From the NCBI GenBank assembly GCA_013204985.1, contig JABMLG010000007.1, positions 107,358 through 171,357 of the forward strand: DNA of 64,000 bases, given 5' to 3'. This DNA comes from Microbacteriaceae bacterium VKM Ac-2855 (lineage in GTDB: Bacteria; Actinomycetota; Actinomycetes; Actinomycetales; Microbacteriaceae). Position numbers and translations under genes: made by a program. The notes under the pieces were generated by a model, which saw nothing but the letters and a program-made list of their open reading frames with translations, had not been told where the DNA came from and made no database searches. Positions 33,008-40,939 of this stretch are shown here, piece by piece; position 1 is the first letter of the stretch; each line of letters starts with the position of its first letter.

Positions 33008-33349
33008 TCAGGGGCGTTCGTCAGCCGCATGGGACGCTACCGTGCCGCCCGCTACCGTGCCGCCCGCGGCGCCGTCGATCGCGGCGTCCTCGATGTCCGA
33101 GTCCGTCGGCTTCGCGGGCACGTTCTTGCGCTTCTCGTAGACGGCCTCGGCGATGCGTTCTCGCGGGCCGCGCAGCACGATGTACGACAGCGACATGCCG
33201 GCGATCCCGGAGACGATCGCGGCCGTGACCGCAGCGGTCAACTCGCTGTCGACGAAGTCCTTCACCGCGAAGAACGTCACCACGAAGAACGCGGCGAACA
33301 TCGCGATCCGGAGGACGGTGTAGACGATGACGGCGCGACGGAGATTCAC
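33008..33349 (-). CDS. DUF4229 small membrane protein
   Basis: A 113-residue protein with two hydrophobic segments (~8-28 and ~38-58: IAMFAAFFVVTFFAV, AAIVSGIAGMSLSYIVL), then a basic stretch (RGPRERIAEAVYEKRKN) and a disordered tail. This matches the actinobacterial DUF4229 family often found inside menaquinone clusters; function unknown. Near its C-terminus a 15-bp DNA repeat (about 33037-33066) encodes GGTVAGGTVA. GTG 33349 follows a -10 box by 7 nt. Confidence 0.75.
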   Translation of the reverse strand: MNLRRAVIVYTVLRIAMFAAFFVVTFFAVKDFVDSELTAAVTAAIVSGIAGMSLSYIVLRGPRERIAEAVYEKRKNVPAKPTDSDIEDAAIDGAAGGTVAGGTVASHAADERP

Positions 33350-33356
33350 GCAGTCG

Positions 33357-33362
33357 AGTGTA
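33357..33362 (-). promoter_or_regulatory. -10 box of the DUF4229 gene
   Basis: TACACT on the minus strand, 7 nt before GTG 33349. Confidence 0.42.
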
Positions 33363-33430
33363 CGGCGCGCGTCCCGGATAACGGTCGTGCAACCCTGTCC
33401 ACACTCAGCTTCCCTGCTGTTCACGCGACG

Positions 33431-33436
33431 TACAAT
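33431..33436 (+). promoter_or_regulatory. -10 box of the PLDc_N gene
   Basis: TACAAT, 6 nt before GTG 33443; GAGG in between could also serve as a ribosome binding site. Confidence 0.42.
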
Positions 33437-33442
33437 GAGGCC

Positions 33443-33796
33443 GTGATCCGCCTCTTCATCGGCCTGCTCGTGGCCCTCGCCGTCTTCACGGTCTACACCG
33501 TCGTCGACTGCGCGATGAGCAACCGGCTGGGCATCCGCGGCATCCCCAAGTGGGCGTGGCTGCTGGTCATCGTGCTGCTGCCCCTGATCGGCGGAGTGCT
33601 CTGGTTCATCATCGGTCGCCCGCGCAACAGCCGGGGTGATGTTCGTCGCTCGGTCGCACCCGATGACGATCTCGATTTCCTCGGGAAGATCGGTCGCGAC
33701 CGCGAGCAGGAGGAGCGCATCGCTCGCCTGGAACGCGAACTCGCCGAGCTCGACGACCAGGGCGAGGCCGACGGTTCCGGCCGACGGGATGCCTGA
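33443..33796 (+). CDS. PLDc_N-domain small membrane protein
   Basis: A 117-residue protein. Two membrane helices (~3-22 and ~36-56) carry the PLDc_N pattern: VYTVVDCA, then IPKWAWLLVIVLLPLIGGVLWF and GRPR. A charged coiled-coil-like tail follows (REQEERIARLERELAELDD). The domain is named from cardiolipin synthases, but it stands alone here with no HKD catalytic motif. It overlaps menD by 8 nt, so it is co-translated with it. Confidence 0.8.
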   Translation: MIRLFIGLLVALAVFTVYTVVDCAMSNRLGIRGIPKWAWLLVIVLLPLIGGVLWFIIGRPRNSRGDVRRSVAPDDDLDFLGKIGRDREQEERIARLERELAELDDQGEADGSGRRDA

Positions 33797-35528
33797 CGCT
33801 GCATCCGCGGTGAGCCGGATCGCCGTGTCCGCCGCGCCTTCGGCGACTGCGCCTTCCACCCGATTCGCCGCTGCACTGCTCCGCCGGTTCGTCGAACTCG
33901 GCGTCCGCGACATCGTGGTCGCACCGGGATCGCGTTCGCAGGCTCTCGCCCTGGTCGCCGCTGAACTCGACGCCGTCGGCGCCATCCGTCTGCACGTGCG
34001 GCTCGACGAACGCTCCGCCGGATTCCTCGCCCTCGGTCTCGCTCTCGAGACCGGCGTGCCCGCTCTCGTCATCACGACCTCCGGCACCGCGACGGCGAAT
34101 CTGCACCCGGCGGTGCTCGAAGCGGATGCGGCCGGCGTTCCCCTGATCGTGCTCACGGCCGACCGACCGCACGAACTGCGCGGCATCCGCTCGAATCAGA
34201 CCGCCGAGCAGCGCGAACTGTACGGATCCGCGGTGCGGCTCTTCATCGACGTGCCGGCTCCCGAGGCGGAGGCGCCCGACGCGGTCGATCTCGCCGATCG
34301 TGCGATCGGTGCCGCCCGAACCGGGCCTGTGCATCTCAACCTCGGTTTCCGCGATCCGCTCTCCGCGGCTGCCCCCGATCTCTCCGACGTCGTTCCGGGC
34401 GCCTTCGAGACGGCCGCCGCGACAGTGATCTCGGAGCGTCTACTGGCCGGGCCCGATCAGCCGTTGACCATCGTGATCGCCGGCGACAAGTCCGGCGAGA
34501 TCGCCGAGGTGACAGCCCGGGCGGGCGACTGGCCGTTGCTGGCCGAGGTCTCGAGCGGAGCACGGTTCGGCCCGCAACTCGTGGTCGCCTGGCGCGAACT
34601 GCTCGGCCACCCCGATTTCGGCGGCCGGGTCGAGCGAGCGATCGTGTTCGGCCACCCGACGCTGTCCCGCGAGATCCCGACCCTGCTGCGCGCCGAGGGT
34701 GTCGAGGTCGTTGTGGTCGATCCGGTGCGCGCCGAGTTCTACAACCCCGGACACCGCGCTCGCCGGGTCGACGCCGTCGAGGTCGTCCGCGATCCGCGCG
34801 CGCCGCGGCCGACCCGCGAGGAGCGCTCGTGGACGGGCTCGTGGGTGTTCACCAGCCGCGGGTTGCTGGCCGAGCGCGATCCCGACGATTTCGACGAACT
34901 CCCCGACGGCGGCACCATGTCGGTCGAGGACCGCCGCGGCTACGCCCGCAACGCCCTCACCGCGGTGCGCGCTCCGATCACACGCGAGGCCCTGGTCTCG
35001 GCGCTGTGGCGGGTGACCTGGCCGCACGACCGCCTCGTCTTCGGCGCCTCGCGCCTCATCCGTGTGGCCGATGGGTTGCTGCCCGGCAAGAAGCTGCGGG
35101 TCTACGCGAACCGCGGTCTCGCCGGGATCGACGGCACCGTCTCGACGGCCCTCGGGGTCGCGATCGCGAGCCAGGATGTGCCGGCCGGCACCGCGGGAGG
35201 CGTCACCCGCCTCCTCGTCGGAGACCTGACGCTGCTGCACGAGGTCGGCGGTCTGCTGCTGGGACCGGGCGAGAAGCGCCCGCGGCTGCAGATCGTGGTC
35301 GGCAACGACGGCGGCGGAACCATCTTCGACGGCCTCGAGGTCGCGAAGACGGCCTCGGCCGACGCGTTCGATCGCGTTCAGTACACGCCGCAATCGGTCG
35401 ACCTCGAATCGCTCGCCCGCGCCTACGGCTGGCGGTACGCGAAGGCGACCACGCGCGGTGAACTCGACCAGGCACTCAGCGCGCCCGGAACCGGGCCGAG
35501 CATCCTCGAGGTGCCGCTGCCCCGGTGA
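33789..35528 (+). CDS. menD: SEPHCHC synthase
   Basis: A 579-residue thiamine-diphosphate enzyme catalysing the first committed menaquinone step (isochorismate + 2-oxoglutarate to SEPHCHC). N-terminal Pyr domain with VAPGSRSQALALVAAE and DERSAGFLALGLALETGVPALVITTSGTA-like sequence; C-terminal PP domain with NRGLAGIDGTVSTALG and the ThDP motif GDLTLLHEVGGLL...NDGGGTIFDGL. ATG 33789 overlaps the preceding gene. All key segments are present. Confidence 0.95.
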   Translation: MPDAASAVSRIAVSAAPSATAPSTRFAAALLRRFVELGVRDIVVAPGSRSQALALVAAELDAVGAIRLHVRLDERSAGFLALGLALETGVPALVITTSGTATANLHPAVLEADAAGVPLIVLTADRPHELRGIRSNQTAEQRELYGSAVRLFIDVPAPEAEAPDAVDLADRAIGAARTGPVHLNLGFRDPLSAAAPDLSDVVPGAFETAAATVISERLLAGPDQPLTIVIAGDKSGEIAEVTARAGDWPLLAEVSSGARFGPQLVVAWRELLGHPDFGGRVERAIVFGHPTLSREIPTLLRAEGVEVVVVDPVRAEFYNPGHRARRVDAVEVVRDPRAPRPTREERSWTGSWVFTSRGLLAERDPDDFDELPDGGTMSVEDRRGYARNALTAVRAPITREALVSALWRVTWPHDRLVFGASRLIRVADGLLPGKKLRVYANRGLAGIDGTVSTALGVAIASQDVPAGTAGGVTRLLVGDLTLLHEVGGLLLGPGEKRPRLQIVVGNDGGGTIFDGLEVAKTASADAFDRVQYTPQSVDLESLARAYGWRYAKATTRGELDQALSAPGTGPSILEVPLPR

Positions 35529-35539
35529 GGCGTGAGGTC

Positions 35540-35545
35540 TAGGTT
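35540..35545 (+). promoter_or_regulatory. -10 box of the PPK2 gene
   Basis: TAGGTT, 7 nt before ATG 35553; this argues for that start over GTG 35532. Confidence 0.42.
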
Positions 35546-35552
35546 GGAACGC

Positions 35553-36410
35553 ATGGCACGCCACAGTGATCCCGAACCGACCCTCGACACCTCAGAGACG
35601 CTCTTCGCACCGGGGCGATCGCTCGCCGATATCGACACGGCATCGACGCCCGGATTCACCGGGTCGCGATCCGATGGCGAGAAGGCGCTCGCAAGCGGAG
35701 CGGCTGTCCTGGGCGAGCTGCAGGAGCGTCTCTTCGCCGACTCGACCGCCGGTGGAACACGTTCGGTGCTGCTGGTGCTGCAGGCCATGGACACGGCGGG
35801 CAAGGGCGGCATCGTCCGCCACGTGGTCGGTGCCGTGGATCCGCAGGGCGTGAAACATCACGCCTTCAAGAAACCCACCGCCGAGGAGCTGTCGCACGAC
35901 TTCCTCTGGCGGGTCCGCCGCGAGCTGCCGCACGCCGGGCAGATCGGCGTGTTCGATCGGTCGCACTACGAAGACGTGCTGATCGCGCGTGTGCGTTCGC
36001 TCGTCGAGCCTTCCGTGATCGACGAGCGTTACGCGCTGATCAATGCCTTCGAACAGGAGCTGGCGGATGCGGGCACCACGGTCGTCAAGGTGATGCTGCA
36101 CCTCGGCAAGGACGAGCAGAGGCGGCGCCTCGCCTCGCGCCTCGACCGGCCCGACAAGCACTGGAAGTACAACCCGGGCGACGTCGATGAGCGCCTCTTC
36201 TGGGACGACTACCAGAACGCGTACCAGCTCGCGTTGGAGCACACCGCGACCGCGGCCGCGCCGTGGCACGTCGTGCCTGCCGATAAGAAGTGGTTCGCCC
36301 GCCTCGCGGTACAGCGTCTGCTGATCGAGGCGCTCGCTCGACTCGATGTGCAGTGGCCGACGGCCGACTACGACATCGCGACGGAGAAGGCGCGTCTCGC
36401 TGCCAGCTGA
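35553..36410 (+). CDS. ppk2: PPK2-family polyphosphate kinase
   Basis: A 285-residue enzyme transferring phosphate between polyphosphate and nucleotides. P-loop MDTAGKGGIVRH, Walker B FDRSHYEDVL, and lid residues in HLGKDEQRRRLASRLDRPDKHWKYNPGD. The C-terminal WHVVPADKKWFARLAV is a family hallmark. A ~75-residue N-terminal extension precedes the kinase fold. The direction (ATP/GTP or AMP/GMP substrate) is not fixed by sequence. Confidence 0.93.
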   Translation: MARHSDPEPTLDTSETLFAPGRSLADIDTASTPGFTGSRSDGEKALASGAAVLGELQERLFADSTAGGTRSVLLVLQAMDTAGKGGIVRHVVGAVDPQGVKHHAFKKPTAEELSHDFLWRVRRELPHAGQIGVFDRSHYEDVLIARVRSLVEPSVIDERYALINAFEQELADAGTTVVKVMLHLGKDEQRRRLASRLDRPDKHWKYNPGDVDERLFWDDYQNAYQLALEHTATAAAPWHVVPADKKWFARLAVQRLLIEALARLDVQWPTADYDIATEKARLAAS

Positions 36411-36439
36411 CGCTGCTGCCGCGGGGCGGGCGGATGCGG

Positions 36440-37222
36440 CTACTGCTCGTCGCCGCCGAACGATGTGCCGTCGACCGGCGCGGCTGCAGAAGCGGCGAAG
36501 CGCGAGCGCGTGGTCGTGCGCACCGGGGTGAGCACGCCGGTGCCGGTGTTCACGACCGACTGGTCGGGGCAGGGCCCGGCGATCGCGACGGAGTAGCGAC
36601 GGTTCGACGACCACGGGTAGTCGCGCGTCTCGCGCAGGTCGCTGGTGAAGAACGGGTTGTGGCGGTCGTAGACGGCATTGCCGGTGAACGTCGGCAGCTG
36701 GATGCCCTGGCTGGCGTCGCTCGTGCGCACCCAGTTGGTCGACGGGGTGCCCACGGAGATGGTGGTCGGCACGACCTTGGAACCGGGGGTGAAGGCGTAG
36801 GTGCGGTTCAGGCCCGAGGTGGACAGCAGGGTGACGGTCCAGTTCTTCGGGTTGCTGCCCCAGCTCACGGCATAGGGGAAGGTCACCGTCAGCTGCAGGG
36901 ACGAGACGGCAGCGGTGAGGCCGACGGTGTCGGAGGAGACGGCCAGGGCCGGCACTCCGGTGTCGTTCGCCGAGACCTGCACCGCAACGGTCGAGCCCGA
37001 GTGGCAGCTGCCGTTCGAGTTGAGGTTCGAGGTCTGGATCTGCAAGCGGATCCCGGTGCGCTGCGTGAGCACCGGGCAGGTGTTGTTGGACGCGGCGGCG
37101 AGCGGGGCGGCGACGGCGGCCGCGATCACCGGCACGGACCAGGCGACACCTCCGACGATGCTGCGACGGGTCGTGGTGGCGTGCGGACGGCCGTTTTCGG
37201 GCGCGCCGAAGGAGTCGTTCAT
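36440..37222 (-). CDS. Secreted protein with Tat-like signal, function unknown
   Basis: A 260-residue protein. A twin Arg (TTTRRSIVGGVAWSVPVIAA) begins a signal peptide that probably ends near ASN/NTC at ~residue 45. The mature part is Ser/Thr/Asn rich and looks all-beta (repeated VTLLSTSGL, TISVGTPSTNW-like strands), with a Cys pair (NTCPVL, GSCHSG) and a later GPCPD. I do not recognise a family; surface or exported structural roles are possible. ATG 37222 precedes the signal closely. The next gene is menF, 296 bp away behind a large palindrome. Confidence 0.65.
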   Translation of the reverse strand: MNDSFGAPENGRPHATTTRRSIVGGVAWSVPVIAAAVAAPLAAASNNTCPVLTQRTGIRLQIQTSNLNSNGSCHSGSTVAVQVSANDTGVPALAVSSDTVGLTAAVSSLQLTVTFPYAVSWGSNPKNWTVTLLSTSGLNRTYAFTPGSKVVPTTISVGTPSTNWVRTSDASQGIQLPTFTGNAVYDRHNPFFTSDLRETRDYPWSSNRRYSVAIAGPCPDQSVVNTGTGVLTPVRTTTRSRFAASAAAPVDGTSFGGDEQ

Positions 37223-37410
37223 GGCGGGGTGCTGCTTTCGGGTAGCGCCGCGCGCGTTCGGATTCGGGTCGAGGCGCGCGCGGGAGGGGGAGGAGACGCC
37301 CAGGAGTGACGTTTCTTTCGGCACGCTAGGGCACGAACGGGGGTCGCGCCAGCCTTGTGCAGCTTTTGCATCCGTGGTTGGCGTGCACTAGTCTCCGCGA
37401 CCCAACCGGC

Positions 37411-37489
37411 CCTTGCGAGGGACCCCTTCTGTGCGCGTCGGACCCCCGCCGGGCGGGTCCCTGGCGCACAGGAGGGGTCCCTCGCAAGG
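37411..37489. repeat. GAGGGACCC-family palindrome, copy 2
   Basis: Outer arms of 26 bp (37411-37436 and 37464-37489) pair with one G-U mismatch. A nested inner hairpin GGACCC/GGGTCC (about 37440-37460) sits in the loop. It lies 30 bp downstream of menF and could be its terminator. Nothing else is visible in 37223-37410. Confidence 0.88.
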
Positions 37490-37518
37490 TGGGGCGGCGA
37501 GGTGGGGCGGGGCGGCGG

Positions 37519-38784
37519 TTAGGCGAAGGCCTCGACGATGGGGCGGAACTTCATCGCGGTCTCGGCGAGCTCCGTATCCGGATCGCTGTCGCCGACGATG
37601 CCGCAGCCGGCCCACGCCGTGATGTCGCCCTCAACGGTGACACGCGCGCTACGCAATGCCACGGCCCATTCGCCGTCGCCGTTCGCGTCGATCCAGCCGA
37701 CCGGGCCCGCGTAGCGCCCGCGGTCGAACGGCTCGAGTTCGTCGATCAGCTCCAAGGCTGCTCGAGTCGGCGTGCCCGCCACGGCGGCGGTCGGATGCAG
37801 GGCCGAGATGAGATCGAGGGCGGTCGAGCCGTCCTCGAGCCGGCCTGCGACATCCGTGGCGAGGTGCCAGAGGTTGGGCAGCTTGAGGGTGAACGGCATC
37901 TCGCTCACGGTCAGTCCGCCGGTGTGCGGGCGCAGCTCGCGCAGAAGACTCTGCACCGCGAAGTCGTGCTCGCCGCGGTTCTTCGCGCTGCTCGCGAGTG
38001 CGAGCGCCTGCTGGTGGTCGGCCTCCGCGTCCGCCCCGCGAGCGATGGTGCCCGCCAGCACCCGCGCCGAGACGGCGCCGTGATCGACGCCGACCAGGGT
38101 CTCGGGGCTCGCGCCGAGGAAACCGTCGACCGCGAAGGTCCAGCAGTCGGGGTAGCCGAGCGCGAGATCGGCGAGCACCCGACGCAGATCGGCGCCCGCC
38201 GGCAGGTGCCCGTGCACGTCGCGCGCGAGGACCACCTTGTCGAGCCCGTGCTCGTGGATGCGGCGCACGGCCTCGGCCACGGCTGCGCGGTAGCCGTCAC
38301 GCGACTGCGCCCCGGGGAGCAGCGCGATGCGGTACTCGTCGCCGAACGGCGTCGCGGTGGGCGGTGTGGCGGTGGGCGGTGTCGCGGTGGGCCCGGTGCC
38401 GTCGACGGAGCCGATCCGCGTCATCCAGGACCGGCCGTCGCGGGTGCCGATCACCGTGCTCGGCACGATCAGCACACTGGTCTCGGTGGACGCCGACGAG
38501 AAGGTGAAGGTGCCGAACGCGATCAGTCCCGAGCCGGGTAGGCCCACGGGGTCGATCACGTTCGCCGCGGCGCACAGCTCGCGCCAGGCATCGGCTGCGT
38601 CGCGCATCCGATCCGGGCCCGAGAACTCCATCCGCACGGCTTCCCCGACACCGGCGATACCGGCTCCGCGTCGCTGCCACAGCAGCGGGGTGGTTCGGGT
38701 GAGCAGGGGGATGAGCTGCGTCGGTCCGTCGATGGGGGTGGTCTCGACGGCGAGAGAGGGAACTCCTGCGCCAGTTAGCGTCAC
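37519..38784 (-). CDS. menF: Isochorismate synthase
   Basis: A 421-residue chorismate-utilising enzyme giving isochorismate for menaquinone. Signature segments: HGLDKVVLARDVHG, FLGASPETLVGVDHG, VLAGTIARG, HTGGLTVSEMPFTLKLPNLWHLATDV, LHPTAAVAGTPTRAA and WAGCGIVGDSDPDTEL. An in-frame 15-bp DNA repeat (38351-38392) encodes TATPPTATPPTATP between the N-terminal and catalytic parts. GTG 38784 follows a -10 box. No nearby salicylate or enterobactin genes, so the menaquinone role is favoured. Confidence 0.93.
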   Translation of the reverse strand: MTLTGAGVPSLAVETTPIDGPTQLIPLLTRTTPLLWQRRGAGIAGVGEAVRMEFSGPDRMRDAADAWRELCAAANVIDPVGLPGSGLIAFGTFTFSSASTETSVLIVPSTVIGTRDGRSWMTRIGSVDGTGPTATPPTATPPTATPFGDEYRIALLPGAQSRDGYRAAVAEAVRRIHEHGLDKVVLARDVHGHLPAGADLRRVLADLALGYPDCWTFAVDGFLGASPETLVGVDHGAVSARVLAGTIARGADAEADHQQALALASSAKNRGEHDFAVQSLLRELRPHTGGLTVSEMPFTLKLPNLWHLATDVAGRLEDGSTALDLISALHPTAAVAGTPTRAALELIDELEPFDRGRYAGPVGWIDANGDGEWAVALRSARVTVEGDITAWAGCGIVGDSDPDTELAETAMKFRPIVEAFA

Positions 38785-38790
38785 CCGACC

Positions 38791-38796
38791 AGACTA
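38791..38796 (-). promoter_or_regulatory. -10 box of menF
   Basis: TAGTCT on the minus strand, 6 nt before GTG 38784. Confidence 0.42.
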
Positions 38797-38857
38797 TGCC
38801 GTGGTGCAAAAGTGAAGTTTCGTACACCGTGATTACCCGTGCTCGGGGGTCATGTGC

Positions 38858-38916
38858 TACGGTTGGTGCCAGCTGGGGTTGAGAGTCACGAGGCGGAGTG
38901 GCGATCAACCCCAGCC
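38858..38916 (+). ncRNA. Candidate hairpin RNA between menF and ubiE
   Basis: A -10 box TACGGT (38858-38863) is followed 8 nt later by a perfect 11-bp stem, GCTGGGGTTGA (38872-38882) with TCAACCCCAGC (38905-38915), around a 22-nt G/A-rich loop. A TTATT follows. The gene ubiE has its own -10 box 75 bp further on, so this could be a short separate transcript, a 5' leader or an attenuator. It matches no RNA family that I recognise. Confidence 0.4.
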
Positions 38917-38986
38917 CTTATTCGTGCCCGCCCTGCACATCCTCTCTGCCGGGCCGATGCACAGCCGCGCGGCCGCCGCCCTCAAC

Positions 38987-38992
38987 TAGACT
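38987..38992 (+). promoter_or_regulatory. -10 box of ubiE/menG
   Basis: TAGACT, 8 nt before GTG 39001. Confidence 0.45.
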
Positions 38993-39000
38993 CGACGACC

Positions 39001-39717
39001 GTGACCAAGGCAGACCTCACCAAGCGGCCCGAGCATGTCGCCGCCATGTTCGACACGGTGGCGCCGGCCTACGACATGACCAACACCGTGCTTTCCGTCG
39101 GCAACGACGTGCTTTGGCGCGTCGCGACGACCCGGGCCGTGAATCCCCAGCCCGGCGAGCGGATCCTCGACATGGCGGCCGGCACCGGCACCTCCTCGGC
39201 ATCACTGGCGAAGTCGGGTGCTCACGTCGTGGCCGCCGATTTCTCGGCCGGGATGATCGAGGTCGGTCGCAAGCGGCAGGCCGGCAACGACCGCATCGAG
39301 TTCGTGCAGGCCGACGCCACGGCCATGCCGTTCGAGGACGATTCGTTCGACGCCGCGACGATCTCGTTCGGCCTGCGCAACGTGGTCGAGCCGAAGAAGG
39401 CGCTCGCCGAGTTCTATCGCGTCGTGAAGCCCGGTGGTCGGCTCGTCATCTGCGAGTTCGCGACGCCACCACTGAAGCCGATCGCGAAGGCCTACGACTT
39501 CTACCTCGGCAGCGTTATGCCGCGGCTGGTGAAGCTGGCCTCGTCGAACGATCCTGCGTACGACTACCTCGTCGACTCCATCCGCGACTGGCCGCCGCAG
39601 CCGGTGCTCTCGGGATGGCTGCGCGAGGCGGGCTTCGTGCGCGTCGCGCACCGCGACCTCACCGCCGGTATCGTGGCTCTGCACCGCGGAATCAAGCCGA
39701 TCCGCGACGAGCGATGA
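39001..39717 (+). CDS. ubiE: Demethylmenaquinone methyltransferase
   Basis: A 238-residue class I SAM methyltransferase for the last step of menaquinone synthesis. UbiE signature 1 is seen as FDTVAPAYDMTNTVLSVGNDVLWR and signature 2 as RVVKPGGRLVICEFATPP. The SAM loop is LDMAAGTGTSS. GTG 39001 directly precedes the conserved start. It is 40 bp before the polyprenyl synthase, whose product provides the quinone tail. Confidence 0.95.
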   Translation: MTKADLTKRPEHVAAMFDTVAPAYDMTNTVLSVGNDVLWRVATTRAVNPQPGERILDMAAGTGTSSASLAKSGAHVVAADFSAGMIEVGRKRQAGNDRIEFVQADATAMPFEDDSFDAATISFGLRNVVEPKKALAEFYRVVKPGGRLVICEFATPPLKPIAKAYDFYLGSVMPRLVKLASSNDPAYDYLVDSIRDWPPQPVLSGWLREAGFVRVAHRDLTAGIVALHRGIKPIRDER

Positions 39718-39757
39718 GTCCGTCTCCCGCCGCGTGCGCCGAAGTCAGGATGTGAGT

Positions 39758-40846
39758 GTGAACGCCAGTGTGCCCGTCGCCCGCCGGAGCCCGTCGCTGA
39801 CCTCGCAGCTCGGTCTCTCGGAGAAGATCTTCGCGACGTCGGAGGACCGCGCACTCGCGCGCGCGATCGACGACGGTCTCGAACGGGTCGAGGACGGCCT
39901 CGTCAGCCAGGTGTCATTCGCTGACACCGTCGCCGACGTCTCCACGCGGTACCTGATGGAGGCCGGTGGCAAGCGGGTGCGTCCGATGCTGACGCTGCTC
40001 ACCGCCCAGCTCGGTGCCGGTAACACCCGCGAGGTGCTGCTCGGCGCACAGGCCATCGAGATCACCCACCTGGCTTCGCTGTACCACGACGACGTGATGG
40101 ATGAGGCCGAGAAGCGCCGTGGCGTTCCCTCCGCGCAGACCGTCTGGGGCAACAACGTCGCGATCCTCACCGGGGATCTTCTCTTCGCTCGTGCGAATCA
40201 GCTGATGGCAGAGCTCGGCGAGCGCGCCATTCGCCTGCAGGCCGACACCTTCGAACGGCTGGTGCTCGGGCAGTTGCACGAGACCGTGGGGCCGCAGGAG
40301 GGCGATGACCCGATCGAGCACTACATCGGGGTGCTCGCCGACAAGACCGGCTCGCTCATCGCCGCCGCCGCCCGCACGGGTGCCGTTTTCTCCGGCGCGC
40401 CGGCCGAGTACGAAGAGGCGGTGCGCGTCTTCGGTGAGAAGGTCGGCGTCGCCTTCCAGATCATCGACGACGTCATCGACCTCTCGCCGCAGCCCGAAGA
40501 GACCGGCAAGAATCCCGGCACCGACATCCGCGCCGGTGTGGCGACCTTGCCCGTGCTGCGCCTGCGGGAGCGTGCGGTGTCGGATCCCGCAGCCGCTGCT
40601 CTGCTCGCGCGCATCGAGAGCTACGTGCAGCGCACGGCCGCCGAGGTCGAGCACACCGCGGAGCAGGATGACGACATCACCGCTGCGATCGCCGAACTGC
40701 GCGAGCACGAGGTCACTCGAGCCACGCTCGACGAGGCGCGTCGCTGGGCCGATGAGGCTGTAGCGGCCCTCGACGTTCTGCCGAAGGGCGCCGTGCGCAA
40801 AGCGCTGGTGCGTTTCGCCGGCACCGTGGTCGACCGCAACAACTAG
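39758..40846 (+). CDS. Polyprenyl diphosphate synthase (trans-isoprenyl type)
   Basis: A 362-residue all-alpha prenyltransferase making the long isoprenoid diphosphate for menaquinone. First Asp-rich motif in SLYHDDVMDEAEKRR, second in QIIDDVIDLSP; RLEAGGKRVRP-like GGKRVRPML is also present. Residues upstream of the first motif (the chain-length determinants) are small, which fits a long-chain product. GTG 39758 is chosen for AGGA 7 nt upstream; earlier GTGs are possible. Confidence 0.93.
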   Translation: MNASVPVARRSPSLTSQLGLSEKIFATSEDRALARAIDDGLERVEDGLVSQVSFADTVADVSTRYLMEAGGKRVRPMLTLLTAQLGAGNTREVLLGAQAIEITHLASLYHDDVMDEAEKRRGVPSAQTVWGNNVAILTGDLLFARANQLMAELGERAIRLQADTFERLVLGQLHETVGPQEGDDPIEHYIGVLADKTGSLIAAAARTGAVFSGAPAEYEEAVRVFGEKVGVAFQIIDDVIDLSPQPEETGKNPGTDIRAGVATLPVLRLRERAVSDPAAAALLARIESYVQRTAAEVEHTAEQDDDITAAIAELREHEVTRATLDEARRWADEAVAALDVLPKGAVRKALVRFAGTVVDRNN

Positions 40847-40864
40847 AAGGCCCGCGTCAACCAC

Positions 40865-40928
40865 AAGGCCGCACCAACCGAAGACCGCACCAACTGAAGA
40901 CCGCATTGATTGAAGACCGCACTGATTT
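40865..40928 (+). repeat. 16-bp tandem repeat in the leader of the ferredoxin reductase gene
   Basis: Four copies of a 16-bp unit (AAGACCGCACCAACTG and variants), with decayed units on both sides. The array ends at AAGGA, the ribosome binding site of the downstream gene, which itself looks derived from the AAG of the unit. Confidence 0.9.
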
Positions 40929-40939
40929 AAGGACATGCA

